Shown: positions 17,380 to 25,893, counted from the stretch's first letter. The stretch: DNA of 64,000 nucleotides from Alphaproteobacteria bacterium (GCA_022819985.1 JAJEGH010000030.1:54020-118019); one strand, 5' to 3'. Notes: generated from the letters alone by a model not told the origin. A program made the numbers and translations.

Positions 17380-17696
17380 TCCGCCGCCTCCAGTTCCTGC
17401 ACCCGCGCGTCCAGTTCGGCGCGGTCGAGCACGCCCTTCTCGACCAGGATGTTGCTGAGCGACATGATCCAGCGCTCGTAATAGCCGATGGTGTCGTACA
17501 GTTCCGGCGGCAGTTCCTCGATGCCGCGGCGCAGCTCGTCGACGGTGACGATCCTGTCCTTGCGCATGGAGAGCAGGCGCATGATCGCCTCGACCTGTTT
17601 CTCCCACAGCTCGATCTCGTGCGCCGACGGCACGACCGGCCCCTTGTCGAGGCCGCCCATATCGTGCTGCTGGCGGATATTGTCGTAGTCGGGCAT
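17376..17696 (-). CDS. Nitrile hydratase beta subunit, N-terminal half encoded separately
   Basis: This 106-residue helical protein corresponds to the N-terminal part of nitrile hydratase beta (or thiocyanate hydrolase beta), and also resembles the small activator proteins that deliver cobalt. Key pattern: QQHDMGGLDKGPV at the start, WEKQVEAIMRLL, then VDELRRGIEELPPELYDTIGYYERWIMSLSNILVEKGVLD (residues D.LR.GIE..PP..Y.....YYE.W......L..KGV). It is the first gene of a three-gene set with overlapping start and stop codons. No separate extra activator gene is seen, so this protein may double as the chaperone. Confidence 0.86.
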   Translation of the reverse strand: MPDYDNIRQQHDMGGLDKGPVVPSAHEIELWEKQVEAIMRLLSMRKDRIVTVDELRRGIEELPPELYDTIGYYERWIMSLSNILVEKGVLDRAELDARVQELEAAE

Positions 17697-17707
17697 GGCT
17701 GCTTCCC

Positions 17708-18550
17708 CTATCGCCCCCTGAACCGGGCCTCGCGCCGCTCGACGAAGGAGCGCACGCCCTCCGCGAAATCCTCGCTCCCGGCGATCTCCGCAAGCCGGCC
17801 GCGAAAGGCCCGCACGGCAGCATCCGGCCCCTGCCGCACGGCGATAGCGGCATTCTCCCGGGTCGCGCGGACGGCGAGCGGCGCCTGCTTCGCGATCCTT
17901 TCGGCGAGTTCGACAGCGCGCGCCAGCCCCTCGCCCCGGGGCACGACCTCCTGCACGAAGCCGAGGCGCAGCGCGGTTTCGGCGTCGAATTCGTCGCCGG
18001 TCAGCAGCCAGCGCATGGCGTCGCCCCAGCCGGCGCGTTCGACGAAGCGGATCGTCGCGCCGCCGAAGGCCATCAGCCCGCGTTTGACTTCGAGCTGGCT
18101 GAAGCGCGTCCCTTCCTCGGCGACCGCGATGTCCGCCGCCAGCATCAGTTCGATGCCCAGCGTGAAGCAGATGCCCTTGACCGCCGCGACCACCGGCTTG
18201 GCGCGGAACGGCGGGCGCAGGTCGAACGGATCGACCAAGTCCGGCGGGAAAAACTCCGGCTCGGTGATGTCGAACGCGCTCAGCTCCAGGCCGGCGGTGA
18301 AGTGCGCGCCTTCGGCATGGATCACGGCGCAGCGCAGGTCGTCGTCGGCCTCGTAATCGGTATAGGCCTGCGCCAGCGCCCCGCACATCTCCGGCGTGAA
18401 GCCGTTGTATTTCGCCGGCCGGTCGATGCCGATCAGGAGCAGGCCGCCCTGCCGTTCCGTCGAAATGCGGCCCCTGGCCGAACCGGATTCGGAGCCGGCG
18501 CCCTGACCTGTGCCCTGACCTGCCGTGCGCGTCGCGGCAACGTCGTTCAT
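17708..18550 (-). CDS. Enoyl-CoA hydratase/isomerase family protein
   Basis: This 280-residue crotonase-fold protein begins with about 28 low-complexity residues (Gly/Ser/Thr-rich) before the conserved domain. Both catalytic glutamates of the hydratase type are present, in TLGIELMLAADIAVA and FSQLEVKRGLMAFGG. The oxyanion-hole stretch is AHFTAGLELSAFD. It lies 11 bases upstream of the nitrile hydratase N-half gene in the same direction, so they are likely co-transcribed. This hints that an acyl-CoA route follows the nitrile/amide step, though the substrate is unknown. Confidence 0.85.
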   Translation of the reverse strand: MNDVAATRTAGQGTGQGAGSESGSARGRISTERQGGLLLIGIDRPAKYNGFTPEMCGALAQAYTDYEADDDLRCAVIHAEGAHFTAGLELSAFDITEPEFFPPDLVDPFDLRPPFRAKPVVAAVKGICFTLGIELMLAADIAVAEEGTRFSQLEVKRGLMAFGGATIRFVERAGWGDAMRWLLTGDEFDAETALRLGFVQEVVPRGEGLARAVELAERIAKQAPLAVRATRENAAIAVRQGPDAAVRAFRGRLAEIAGSEDFAEGVRSFVERREARFRGR

Positions 18551-18745
18551 ACGCGAATGTCCCGGCTTTCCATTGGCGCTGTCCACCGAATGTGACACCC
18601 GGACCCTTCGTCTTTCAAGCCCCCGCTGTCCGGCCGCACGGCGAACTCCGTCGCCATATCTCAAGGCCGGCCGGGTTCCGCAGAGGACTCCGGCGGCGCG
18701 GGACGGGGCGCGGGAAAAATATTTTCCGGAATACGAGTTTATTTC

Positions 18746-18774
18746 TTGACACGGTAAATTTCGTTCCCTATATG
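18746..18774 (+). promoter_or_regulatory. Near-consensus sigma-70 promoter with no adjacent gene
   Basis: A perfect -35 TTGACA and -10 TATATG are spaced by 17 bases in an AT-rich island. Predicted transcription starts near 18781 and runs rightward, 690 bases before the next gene start. Confidence 0.65.
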
Positions 18775-19008
18775 TATCATGCCAACGCTCGAAGTGCGCC
18801 CGCTGCGCAAACCGCCGTCGGACGTTGCGGCCGGGCCTCTGTCTCCCGGTCCGGCCGGATCGCACTCCTTTGAACGTCGTTCCGACCGAAGCGCAGGCGC
18901 CCCACCTGAACTATAACACCAGGGGCAGTTCGGTAAGATACAAGAAGTCCGGCTGCCGACGGAGACCGGCCAAACGCCGGAGCCTGCGGCGCCGACGGCG
19001 CGCTCGCC

Positions 19009-19060
19009 AGATTTCTCCACTACGCCCCGAATAAGTCCGGGGCTCCGGTCGAAATGACGG
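19009..19060 (-). repeat. Dispersed intergenic repeat unit (REP-like)
   Basis: Read on the minus strand, this unit starts CCGTCATTTCGACCGGAGC and ends AGTGGAGAAATCT, enclosing a GC-rich inverted repeat (CCCCGGACTTATTCGGGGC). The first 19 bases recur identically at 63740-63758. Units of this type (GTCATTTCGACCGGAGC ... GGAGAAATCT) are common intergenic elements in proteobacterial genomes. Confidence 0.65.
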
Positions 19061-19149
19061 TAAAGGGGCAGAGGTCGGGTTCGGGGTGCGGGCCGCCGTC
19101 CCGGAGCAGGATATGGGAATGTTTCCTTTTCTAAGTGCAAAAAAATAGA

Positions 19150-19167
19150 AGACAGACCGGTCTGTCT
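19150..19167. promoter_or_regulatory. Perfect 18-bp palindrome, TetR-type operator candidate
   Basis: AGACAGACCGGTCTGTCT is its own reverse complement over all 18 bases. It sits in an AT-rich flank (AAAAAAATAGA on the left, ATTTTGTTT on the right). This spacing and the central GACCGGTC core are typical of TetR-family operators. No TetR gene lies within the window. The nearest downstream gene is the fatty-acid oxidation gene at 19474. Confidence 0.65.
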
Positions 19168-19291
19168 ATTTTGTTTCTGTGCGAAAAACGGCGGAAAACT
19201 GCGGAAAGAGGCGGCACTGACAAAGAGAATTTTGAATGCCTGCTCAATAAATGAGAAGGCCGCAGACCTGCGGCCGGGGCGCCGGCCGCCC

Positions 19292-19326
19292 CCGTTGCCG
19301 GCCTCCGTTGCCGGCCTCCGTTGCCG
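19292..19326. repeat. Short tandem repeat, 13-base unit
   Basis: The unit CCGTTGCCGGCCT occurs twice in full (19292 and 19305) and a third time over its first 9 bases (19318). It lies in the non-coding leader of the fadJ-like gene. Confidence 0.7.
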
Positions 19327-19473
19327 CCCCCATTGCCACCCCGGGACGAAGAGCCGGAACGCGACATTCTTTTCCGGCGGCCGGCCCGATTCCCGAACCG
19401 CGGGATTCACCCGGTCCCGGATACGCTCTATAGTCCCGGCAGCCGGAACCGCATCTCAACGAGGACACCGCCC

Positions 19474-21585
19474 ATGTTCGACACCAGCATCGACGCCGAT
19501 GGCATCGCGGTCATCGCGTGGAACATCCCGGACCGGCCGGTCAACGTGATGAACGAGACGACGATGGCCGGGTTCCGCGACGAGGTGGAGAAGGCGATCG
19601 CCGACGATGCGGTGAAGGGCGTCGTCATCGCCTCGGCCAAGGAGGATTTCATCGCCGGGGCGGATATCGACGGCTTCCTCGAGGATCTGAGCGTCGAGGC
19701 CCTGCTGCCGCAGTTCCTGATGTTCGACAAGGTCGGGCGCGCCATGGAGACCTCCGGCAAGCCCTTCGTCGCGGCGATCAACGGCCATGCGCTGGGCGGC
19801 GGCTACGAGACGGCGCTGTGCTGCCATTACCGGATCGCGGCGGACAACCCGAAGGCGCGCATCGGCCTGCCGGAGATCGGCCTCGGCGTGCTGCCAGGCG
19901 GCGGCGGCACCCAGCGCATCCCGCGCATGCTGGGCCTCCAGGCCGGCCTCCAGATGCTGCTCGACGGCAGGAAGCACACGGTCGCCCAGGCGGCGAAGAT
20001 GGGGCTGGTCGACGAGGTCGTTCCCCCGGAAGACCTGCTCGGCCGGGCGAAACGCTGGGCGCTGGACAACCCGGACGCGACCCAGCCCTGGGACCGCAAG
20101 GGCTTCCGCATTCCCGGCGGCGACGTGCAGAGCGCAAAGGGGATGCAGCTTTTCCCGGCGGCCAACGCCATGGGCCGGGAGCGCAGCTACGGCAACTATC
20201 CGGCGGTCCAGGCGATCCTGTCCTGCGTCTACGAAGGCTGCCAGCGCCACATCGATGTCGGCCTCCGGGTCGAGAGCAAGTATCTGGTCAACATGATCCG
20301 CCACCCGGTCACCAAGGCGATGGTGCGCACCGGATTCTTCGAGATGACGAAGGCGCGCAAGCTGAAGGGCCGGCCGGAAGGCATCCCGAAAGCGAAGATC
20401 GGCAGGCTCGGCATCCTCGGCGCCGGCATGATGGGCGCCGGCATCGCCTCGGTCAGCGCCGGCCGCGGCATGGATTGCGTGCTGATGGACGTCGACCGGG
20501 AAGCCGCCGAAGCGGGCAAGGCGCGCGCCGCGGCGCCGCTGGAAAAGCGGGTAAAACAGGGCCGGATGGGCGAGGCGCAGATGGCGGCGCTGCTCGACCG
20601 GATTGCCCCGACCGACGACTATGCCGAACTGGAAGGCAGCGACCTGGTCATCGAAGCCGTGTTCGAGGACCGGGCGATCAAGGCCGAAGTCACCAAGGCC
20701 GCCGAAGCCCGGCTCGGCCCGGACGCGGTTTTCGCCTCCAACACCTCGACCCTGCCGATCACGGGCCTCGCCGAGACCAGCGCCCGGCCGGCGCAATTCA
20801 TCGGCATCCACTTCTTCTCGCCGGTCGAGAAGATGCCGCTGGTCGAAATCATCCGCGGCGCGGAGACCGGCGATGCCGCCGTCGCCCTCGCCCTCGACTA
20901 TGTCCAGGCGATCGGCAAGACGCCGATCGTGGTCAACGACGGCCGCGGCTTCTTCACCAGCCGGGTCTTCGCGACCTACGTCATGGAGGGCGTCGCGATG
21001 CTCAAGGAGGGCGTCGCGCCGGCGCTGATCGAGAATGCCGGCAAGATCGCCGGCTTCCCGGTCGGCCCGCTGGAAGTGGTCGACAACACCAGCCTCGGCC
21101 TGTCCTTGGCGATCCGCCGCCAGTGGAAGAAGGACCTGGGCGACGCCTATGCCGGCCACCCGGCGGACGACGTGTTCGAACTGTTCGTCGAGACGCTGGA
21201 CCGGCCGGGCCGCAAGGCGGGCAAGGGCTTCTACGACTGGCCGGAGGGCGGCTCCGGCGGCAAGACCAAGCGCCTGTGGCCGGAACTCGGCCGCCATTTC
21301 CCGCGCGCCGCCGACCAGCCGGACGTCGAGGAGGCCAGGCGCCGCCTGCTCCACATCCAGTCGGTCGAGGCGCTGCGCTGCCGGGCCGAGAATGTCGTGA
21401 CCAGCCGCGCCGACGCCGATGTCGGCTCGATCCTCGGCTGGGGTTTCCCGATGTACACCGGCGGCGTGCTCTCCTGGGTCGGCCAGACCGGCGCTGCGGA
21501 GTTCACCGACCAGTGCAACGCCCTCGCCGACAGGCACGGCCCCCGCTTCGCCCCGCCGGACGACGTGGCCGCGCTGGCGGCGTGA
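19474..21585 (+). CDS. fadJ: Bifunctional enoyl-CoA hydratase / 3-hydroxyacyl-CoA dehydrogenase
   Basis: This trifunctional-type alpha subunit carries out two beta-oxidation steps. The 703-residue protein has an N-terminal crotonase domain with both catalytic glutamates (GGGYETALCCHY and IGLPEIGLGVLPGGGG). It has an NAD-binding Rossmann domain beginning LGILGAGMMGAGIA at about residue 310, and the dehydrogenase motifs SNTSTLPIT and GIHFFSPVEKMPLVEI. Two C-terminal dehydrogenase domains follow (DGRGFFTSRV; GWGFPMYTGG). The ATG at 19474 follows GAGGACACCGCCC. No thiolase partner is adjacent. The upstream region carries a TetR-type palindrome, suggesting acyl-CoA-responsive control. Confidence 0.94.
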   Translation: MFDTSIDADGIAVIAWNIPDRPVNVMNETTMAGFRDEVEKAIADDAVKGVVIASAKEDFIAGADIDGFLEDLSVEALLPQFLMFDKVGRAMETSGKPFVAAINGHALGGGYETALCCHYRIAADNPKARIGLPEIGLGVLPGGGGTQRIPRMLGLQAGLQMLLDGRKHTVAQAAKMGLVDEVVPPEDLLGRAKRWALDNPDATQPWDRKGFRIPGGDVQSAKGMQLFPAANAMGRERSYGNYPAVQAILSCVYEGCQRHIDVGLRVESKYLVNMIRHPVTKAMVRTGFFEMTKARKLKGRPEGIPKAKIGRLGILGAGMMGAGIASVSAGRGMDCVLMDVDREAAEAGKARAAAPLEKRVKQGRMGEAQMAALLDRIAPTDDYAELEGSDLVIEAVFEDRAIKAEVTKAAEARLGPDAVFASNTSTLPITGLAETSARPAQFIGIHFFSPVEKMPLVEIIRGAETGDAAVALALDYVQAIGKTPIVVNDGRGFFTSRVFATYVMEGVAMLKEGVAPALIENAGKIAGFPVGPLEVVDNTSLGLSLAIRRQWKKDLGDAYAGHPADDVFELFVETLDRPGRKAGKGFYDWPEGGSGGKTKRLWPELGRHFPRAADQPDVEEARRRLLHIQSVEALRCRAENVVTSRADADVGSILGWGFPMYTGGVLSWVGQTGAAEFTDQCNALADRHGPRFAPPDDVAALAA

Positions 21586-21613
21586 GCCGGCCCCGCCACC
21601 GTGCAGGAAATTC

Positions 21614-22399
21614 ATGCGCCTGACCGACGCACAGATCGCGCAGTTCCGGGACGACGGGTTCCTGATCCTGCCGGCGCTGTTCTCGCCCGCGGAGGTCGCA
21701 GTGCTCAAGGCGGAGCTGCCGCGCCTGTTCGCCGAGCGCCGGCCGGAGAATTTCCGCGAGAAGAAGGGCGATGCCGTGCGCACCGCCATGGCCCTGCACC
21801 TGCGCAGCGACGTCTATGCCCGGCTGGTCCGGCATCCCCGCCTCGTCGGGCCGGCCCGGCAACTCCTGGGCGGCGCGCTCTACATCCAGCAGGTCAAGGT
21901 GAACGCCAAGGAAGCCTTCTCGGGCGACGTCTGGCAATGGCACTACGATTTCGCGACCCATCACGGCGAGGACGGCGTGCCCGAGCCGCTGGCGCTCAAC
22001 CTGCATGTGCTGCTCGACGAGGTGAACGAGTTCAACGGTCCGATCGTCTTCATCCGCGGCTCGCACCGGCGCGGCGCGGCACCGGCGACGCTGGACACCG
22101 AGACGACGAGCTATCCGCTCTGGACGGTCGACGACGCGACCGTGGCCGGCCTGGTCGCCGAAGGCGGGCTGGTCGCCGCCAAGGGGCCGCCCGGCACGGT
22201 GCTGATCTTCGGCGACACGCTGGTCCACGGCTCCTCGATCAACATGACGCCCTGGCCGCGCACAATCTTCTCGCTGATCCTCAACCCGGTCGCCAACGCG
22301 CTCACCCGCCACCAGCGGCCGGATCATCAGCACCACCGCGACCTGAGCCCGGTCGAGCCGCTCGGCGACGGCTGCCTTCTTGCGGAAGCGGCGCCGTGA
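21614..22399 (+). CDS. Phytanoyl-CoA dioxygenase (PhyH) family protein
   Basis: This 261-residue Fe(II)/2-oxoglutarate-dependent oxygenase has the 2-His-1-carboxylate triad: H and D in WQWHYDFATHH, and the distal H in DTLVHGSSINMTPWPR, followed by the 2-oxoglutarate-binding Arg. The N-terminal MRLTDAQIAQFRDDGFLILPALFSPAEVA (key residues Q...F..DGFL.L...) is typical of the family. It lies 28 bases after the fadJ-like gene and ahead of a second crotonase. The substrate could be a CoA ester or a small metabolite, as in ectoine hydroxylase-like relatives. Confidence 0.88.
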   Translation: MRLTDAQIAQFRDDGFLILPALFSPAEVAVLKAELPRLFAERRPENFREKKGDAVRTAMALHLRSDVYARLVRHPRLVGPARQLLGGALYIQQVKVNAKEAFSGDVWQWHYDFATHHGEDGVPEPLALNLHVLLDEVNEFNGPIVFIRGSHRRGAAPATLDTETTSYPLWTVDDATVAGLVAEGGLVAAKGPPGTVLIFGDTLVHGSSINMTPWPRTIFSLILNPVANALTRHQRPDHQHHRDLSPVEPLGDGCLLAEAAP

Positions 22400-22497
22400 C
22401 GGCCTGCGGCAGTCGTCCGCCCGGACGCGCGTAGGAGCAGCGCCGGCCGCCGCGCGCGGGCCGGGCAACCTTGGCCGGCAACCTGGGGAGAACGGAC

Positions 22498-23334
22498 ATG
22501 GCCGCACGGACGCTCGACCTGGGCACGGATGAACTGCTGTGCTCGGTTGAAGGCCACATTGCCACGATCGTGCTGAACCGGCCGGAAAAGCGCAACGCGC
22601 TGGGCGATACGCTGACGCCGGCGCTGCGCGAAGCCCTGCTCAGGACCGAGGCCGATCCCGAGGTGCGGGCCGTGATCGTCACCGGTGCGGGAAGCGCGTT
22701 CTGCGCCGGCGGCGATGTGACGGGCTTGGGCCGGCCCTTCAACGAGGGAACCGCGGAGGCGCCGCGGCTCAGCGCCGACGACGCGATCCGCGGCCTCCAG
22801 CACAAGCAGGACACGCTCACCCTGCGGCTTTACCATCTGGCCAAGCCGACGATCGCCGTGCTGCCCGGCCCAGCCGCCGGCGCGGGCATGTCGATCGCGC
22901 TGGCCTGCGACATCCGGATCGCCGCCGAAAGCGCCTTCCTCGCGCCGGGATTCGTCAACATCGGCCTGTCCGGCGACTATGGCGGAAGCTGGTTCCTCAC
23001 CCGGCTGGTCGGCCCCGGCCGCGCGAAGGAGATCTACTTCACGGGCCGCCGGGTCCACGCCGCCGAGGCGCTCCGGCTCGGCATCTTCAACGAGGTCGTG
23101 CCGGATGCGGACCTCGCGGCCCGGGCGCGCGAGCTGGCCGGCGCGATCGCCGCCGGTCCGCCGGTCGCGCTGCGCTACATGAAGGAGAATTTCAACCGCG
23201 CCGGCGTTGCCGACCTCAAGACCTGCCTCGACATGGAGGCCGACCGCACGATCCGCTCGGCCCGCACCGAAGACCATCTCGAAGGGGTCGACGCTTTCAT
23301 GGCGAAACGCAAGCCGGAGTTCACCGGCCGGTAG
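22498..23334 (+). CDS. Enoyl-CoA hydratase/isomerase family protein (isomerase-like active site)
   Basis: This 278-residue crotonase starts at an ATG preceded by GGGGAG 7 bases upstream. The oxyanion-hole segments SAFCAGGDV and GPAAGAGMSIAL are intact. The first hydratase glutamate position is not Glu (GAGMSIA), and the second segment reads APGFVNIGLSGDYGG with an Asp, as in PaaG/ECI-like isomerases. A delta-isomerase or a related reaction is more likely than plain hydration. Its stop overlaps the convergent chaC gene by 14 bases. Confidence 0.88.
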   Translation: MAARTLDLGTDELLCSVEGHIATIVLNRPEKRNALGDTLTPALREALLRTEADPEVRAVIVTGAGSAFCAGGDVTGLGRPFNEGTAEAPRLSADDAIRGLQHKQDTLTLRLYHLAKPTIAVLPGPAAGAGMSIALACDIRIAAESAFLAPGFVNIGLSGDYGGSWFLTRLVGPGRAKEIYFTGRRVHAAEALRLGIFNEVVPDADLAARARELAGAIAAGPPVALRYMKENFNRAGVADLKTCLDMEADRTIRSARTEDHLEGVDAFMAKRKPEFTGR

Positions 23335-24103
23335 CGTCTTTGCCCCGGCGGCGGGCGTCGGCCGGCGGAAACGGCCGGGTCGCGGCCTGGAAGGGCCTTC
23401 GTCCTTCGATTTCCCGCACCCTTCGGAGCAGGGCTTCGAGTTCGCCGTCCGGTTCGCCGGATTCGGCAAGATGGCCCACGACATTCTCCAGATAGTCGCG
23501 GCAGCTTCCGAATTGCCCCGAAGCGCCGGCGACGATGCGGGCCTTCTGGGCGTCGCTGAGCGGCGGGCAGTATTGCGGATGGCCCGGATCGGCGACGAAG
23601 GCGAGCGCGGCGAAGGGCGCCGGGTCCTGCCCGGCCCGCGTTTCGACGGGATACAGCGGCGCCCAGACCGGCCGGTAGACGGCGGAATACATCTCCCGCG
23701 CCCAGAGTGTCTCCAGGTCCGCGGCCTCGGTCCTGTCGGCGATCCGGAGCGCGACGCCGCGGCAGGCGGCGCCCGGCGCGGCTTCGAGCCCCAGGCCGAG
23801 GCCCGGCCGCTCCGGCGTGCCGCGGGCCGACACGGTCCAGAAGCAGAAGGCGCGGCGGTAGCCGTGCAGGACGGCGCGGCGGCGTTCGGCCGGCTCGAAC
23901 GCGGGATTCCAGATCAGCGAGCCGTAGCCGAACACCCAGACCGGTCCGGCCGGGCGCTGCGCCATCGCCGCCGCACGGCTTTCGGCGAGGGCGGACGCGT
24001 CGAGCGGCTGCGCGCGCACCGTCGGCCAGGGGATATCGTCGGGACCGGGATCGGGATCGGATTCGGGATCGGGGCCGGTCTCGGGACCGGTTGCGCCGGG
24101 CAT
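23321..24103 (-). CDS. chaC: ChaC-family gamma-glutamylcyclotransferase
   Basis: ChaC enzymes cleave glutathione or gamma-glutamyl amino acids to 5-oxoproline. The 260-residue product has the substrate-loop motif VWVFGYGSLIWNP near residue 55. It also has HGYRRAFCFWTVSARGTPERPGLGL, the glutamate-bearing LWAREMYSAVY segment and a YCPPLSDAQKARIVAGASGQFGSCRDYLEN C-terminal region, given here by key residues only. About 50 N-terminal residues are Pro/Asp-rich, with imperfect repeats. It is 4 bases downstream of an esterase gene in the same direction. Confidence 0.92.
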   Translation of the reverse strand: MPGATGPETGPDPESDPDPGPDDIPWPTVRAQPLDASALAESRAAAMAQRPAGPVWVFGYGSLIWNPAFEPAERRRAVLHGYRRAFCFWTVSARGTPERPGLGLGLEAAPGAACRGVALRIADRTEAADLETLWAREMYSAVYRPVWAPLYPVETRAGQDPAPFAALAFVADPGHPQYCPPLSDAQKARIVAGASGQFGSCRDYLENVVGHLAESGEPDGELEALLRRVREIEGRRPFQAATRPFPPADARRRGKDATGR

Positions 24104-24107
24104 CGGC

Positions 24108-25028
24108 CTACAGCAGGCCCATCATGCCCAAGCAGCTGCGCAGGATCGCGCTGCGGTCGTCGGCGAAGCCGTCGGCCATGTCGAAATGGTTGGCGCCGGC
24201 GATCTCCATAGCTTCGGCCCGGTGGCCCCGCGCCCACAGCGTTTCGGCGAAGGCGCGCGACTGGCGGCGGAATTCGTCAAGCTCGCCGCTGCCCCAGAAC
24301 AGCGCCAGGGCGGGCAGGCGCTCCGGGACGTTGTGGATCGGGCTCAACCGCCGCACCGCCACCTCGTCCAGCCGGACATAGTCGTTGCGCGCCGACAGAC
24401 GCACCGGCTCCAGGTCGTACATGCCGCTGACCAGCACCGCGCCCTTGATCGCGTCTTCGGGCAGGCCGGCCCGGGCGCGCCAGCCGTCCTGCACCAGCGC
24501 GCCGCCGACATGGGCGCCGGAGGAATGGCCGCAGACATAGAGCCGGTGCGGATCGCCGCCGAAGCTGCGCGCGTTGCGCCACAGCCAGGCCAGCGCCGCC
24601 CGGTTCTGGCGCACCTGTTCGTCCAGGCTCGCGTCCGGCAGCAGCGAGAAATCGGCGGCGACCCAGGCCGCGCCCGCCGCGGCGAACGGGGCGGCCGGGT
24701 AGCTGAAACTGTCCTTGGAGAGCGCCTTCCACGCGCCGCCGTGGATGAACAGCATGACGGGCACGCCGCCGGCGCCGTTCTCCGCCGGGAAGATGTCCAG
24801 CGTTTCCGCCGGCCCGTCGCCGTAGGGCACGGAAAGCCGGCAGTCCTGGCTTTCCCGGACCCGCGCGCTCTCCGCATTCCAGGCGTCGAGATAGCCGCTG
24901 ACATCGGGCACCAGCGTCGCCTGGTTGTATTGCGCATCCAGTTCGGCCTGGCTGTAGCCTCGATAGACCGGGGCGGCCTGAGCGGCCGGGGCGACGGATT
25001 CGGTCGGACTGCCGGATTCGGTCGGCAT
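24108..25028 (-). CDS. Alpha/beta hydrolase, HSL/arylformamidase-like
   Basis: This 306-residue hydrolase has the oxyanion-hole HGGAW motif (MLFIHGGAWKALSK, around residue 100), the nucleophile elbow GHSSGAH and a C-terminal His in GANHFDMAD. The acid is probably the Asp of LDEFRRQ. The N-terminal YSQAELDAQYNQATLVPD segment resembles kynurenine formamidase-type relatives. It is 6 bases after the next upstream hydrolase gene (25035) and 4 bases before chaC, so three genes form one unit. The substrate is uncertain. Confidence 0.86.
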   Translation of the reverse strand: MPTESGSPTESVAPAAQAAPVYRGYSQAELDAQYNQATLVPDVSGYLDAWNAESARVRESQDCRLSVPYGDGPAETLDIFPAENGAGGVPVMLFIHGGAWKALSKDSFSYPAAPFAAAGAAWVAADFSLLPDASLDEQVRQNRAALAWLWRNARSFGGDPHRLYVCGHSSGAHVGGALVQDGWRARAGLPEDAIKGAVLVSGMYDLEPVRLSARNDYVRLDEVAVRRLSPIHNVPERLPALALFWGSGELDEFRRQSRAFAETLWARGHRAEAMEIAGANHFDMADGFADDRSAILRSCLGMMGLL

Positions 25029-25034
25029 GGCGGC

Positions 25035-25859
25035 TCAGCCGGCCAAGTCGCGGTGTTCGGCGAGGAAGGGCAGCAGGGCCGCGTCGAACTCGGCCGGCTT
25101 CTCCAGATTGATCAGGTGGCCTGCGCGCGGAACCACGACCAATTCCGATCCGGCGATCCGCTCGTGCAGGCCGCGGCCGATCTCCGGCGTGGTCAGGGAA
25201 TCGCCGTCGCCGTAGATCAGCAGCGTCGGCACGCGGATCGATTCGAGCTCGGCGGTGCGCTCGAACATCGAGGTCGCGCGCACCGTCTTCATGTAGCTTT
25301 CCTTGTGCAGCGCCGCCATGCTGGCGACGAGGCGCTTATACTGGGCCTCGGTGGCGTCCGGCCCGCGCAGGGTCGAGGCGACGACCGGGGCGATGTCCTT
25401 CGGCTCCTTGCCTTCCTCGGCCAGCGGCTTGAGGCGCAGCGCCACGAAGCGTTCGCGCTCGGCAGGCGAGAAGTTGCTCTGGCCGGCGAAGGTGGCGACC
25501 AGCGTCAGCGTCGCGATCCGGTCGGGATAGAGGGCGTGGAAATCCTGGGCGATGCGCCCGCCCATCGAGAGGCCGCACAGATGGGCTTTTTCGACGCCGT
25601 AATGGTCGAGCAGCCGGGCCAGATCGTGGGAGAAGTCGCTGAAATCCAGCGGCCCGTCGTAATCGTCGCTGTCGCCGTAGCCGCGGGCGTCCCAAGATAC
25701 CGCGCGGAAACCGCGGGCGGCGAAGGCCTCGACCTGTTCGGTCCAGTTGGTCCGGTTGCCGCCGATGCCGTGCATGAAGACGAGCAGCGGCCCCGCGCCG
25801 GCCTCGTCGACGGCGATGTCCGGCGGGCCGGGGATTTTCCTGAACTGGATGGCGGTCAT
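25035..25859 (-). CDS. Alpha/beta-fold hydrolase (enol-lactonase-like)
   Basis: This 274-residue single-domain hydrolase has FMHGIGGNRTNW (oxyanion region), SWDARGYGDSDDYDG, the nucleophile elbow LCGLSMGGRIAQDFHALYP, the acid in LLIYGDGDSLTTP and the catalytic His in VPRAGHLINLEKP. It resembles 3-oxoadipate enol-lactonase and related carboxylesterases. The ATG at 25859 has an AAGGAGATTTCGAGCG leader with a clear AAGGAG ribosome-binding site. It begins the unit with the esterase and chaC. Confidence 0.9.
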   Translation of the reverse strand: MTAIQFRKIPGPPDIAVDEAGAGPLLVFMHGIGGNRTNWTEQVEAFAARGFRAVSWDARGYGDSDDYDGPLDFSDFSHDLARLLDHYGVEKAHLCGLSMGGRIAQDFHALYPDRIATLTLVATFAGQSNFSPAERERFVALRLKPLAEEGKEPKDIAPVVASTLRGPDATEAQYKRLVASMAALHKESYMKTVRATSMFERTAELESIRVPTLLIYGDGDSLTTPEIGRGLHERIAGSELVVVPRAGHLINLEKPAEFDAALLPFLAEHRDLAG

Positions 25860-25893
25860 CGCTCGAAATCTCCTTGAGGACGCACGGGGCGGA

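Larger units (their letters stand above)
18551..19473. other. Long intergenic region (923 bases) with promoter, repeats and operator
   Basis: I see no credible gene here. From left to right it holds an inverted repeat GGAAAA-ATA-TTTTCC (18713-18727), a strong rightward promoter (18746-18774) and a dispersed repeat unit (19009-19060). These are followed by a perfect 18-bp palindrome (19150-19167), a GC hairpin GGCCGCA/TGCGGCC (19258-19275) and a 13-base tandem repeat (from 19292). Short open frames such as 18825-19034 are basic, low-complexity and unsupported. A non-coding RNA starting near 18781, or a long leader of the following gene, is possible. Confidence 0.6.

Noticed and set aside
18825..19034. 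69-codon open frame after the strong promoter
   Set aside because: The translation is very basic and low-complexity, has no ribosome-binding site and overlaps a dispersed repeat.
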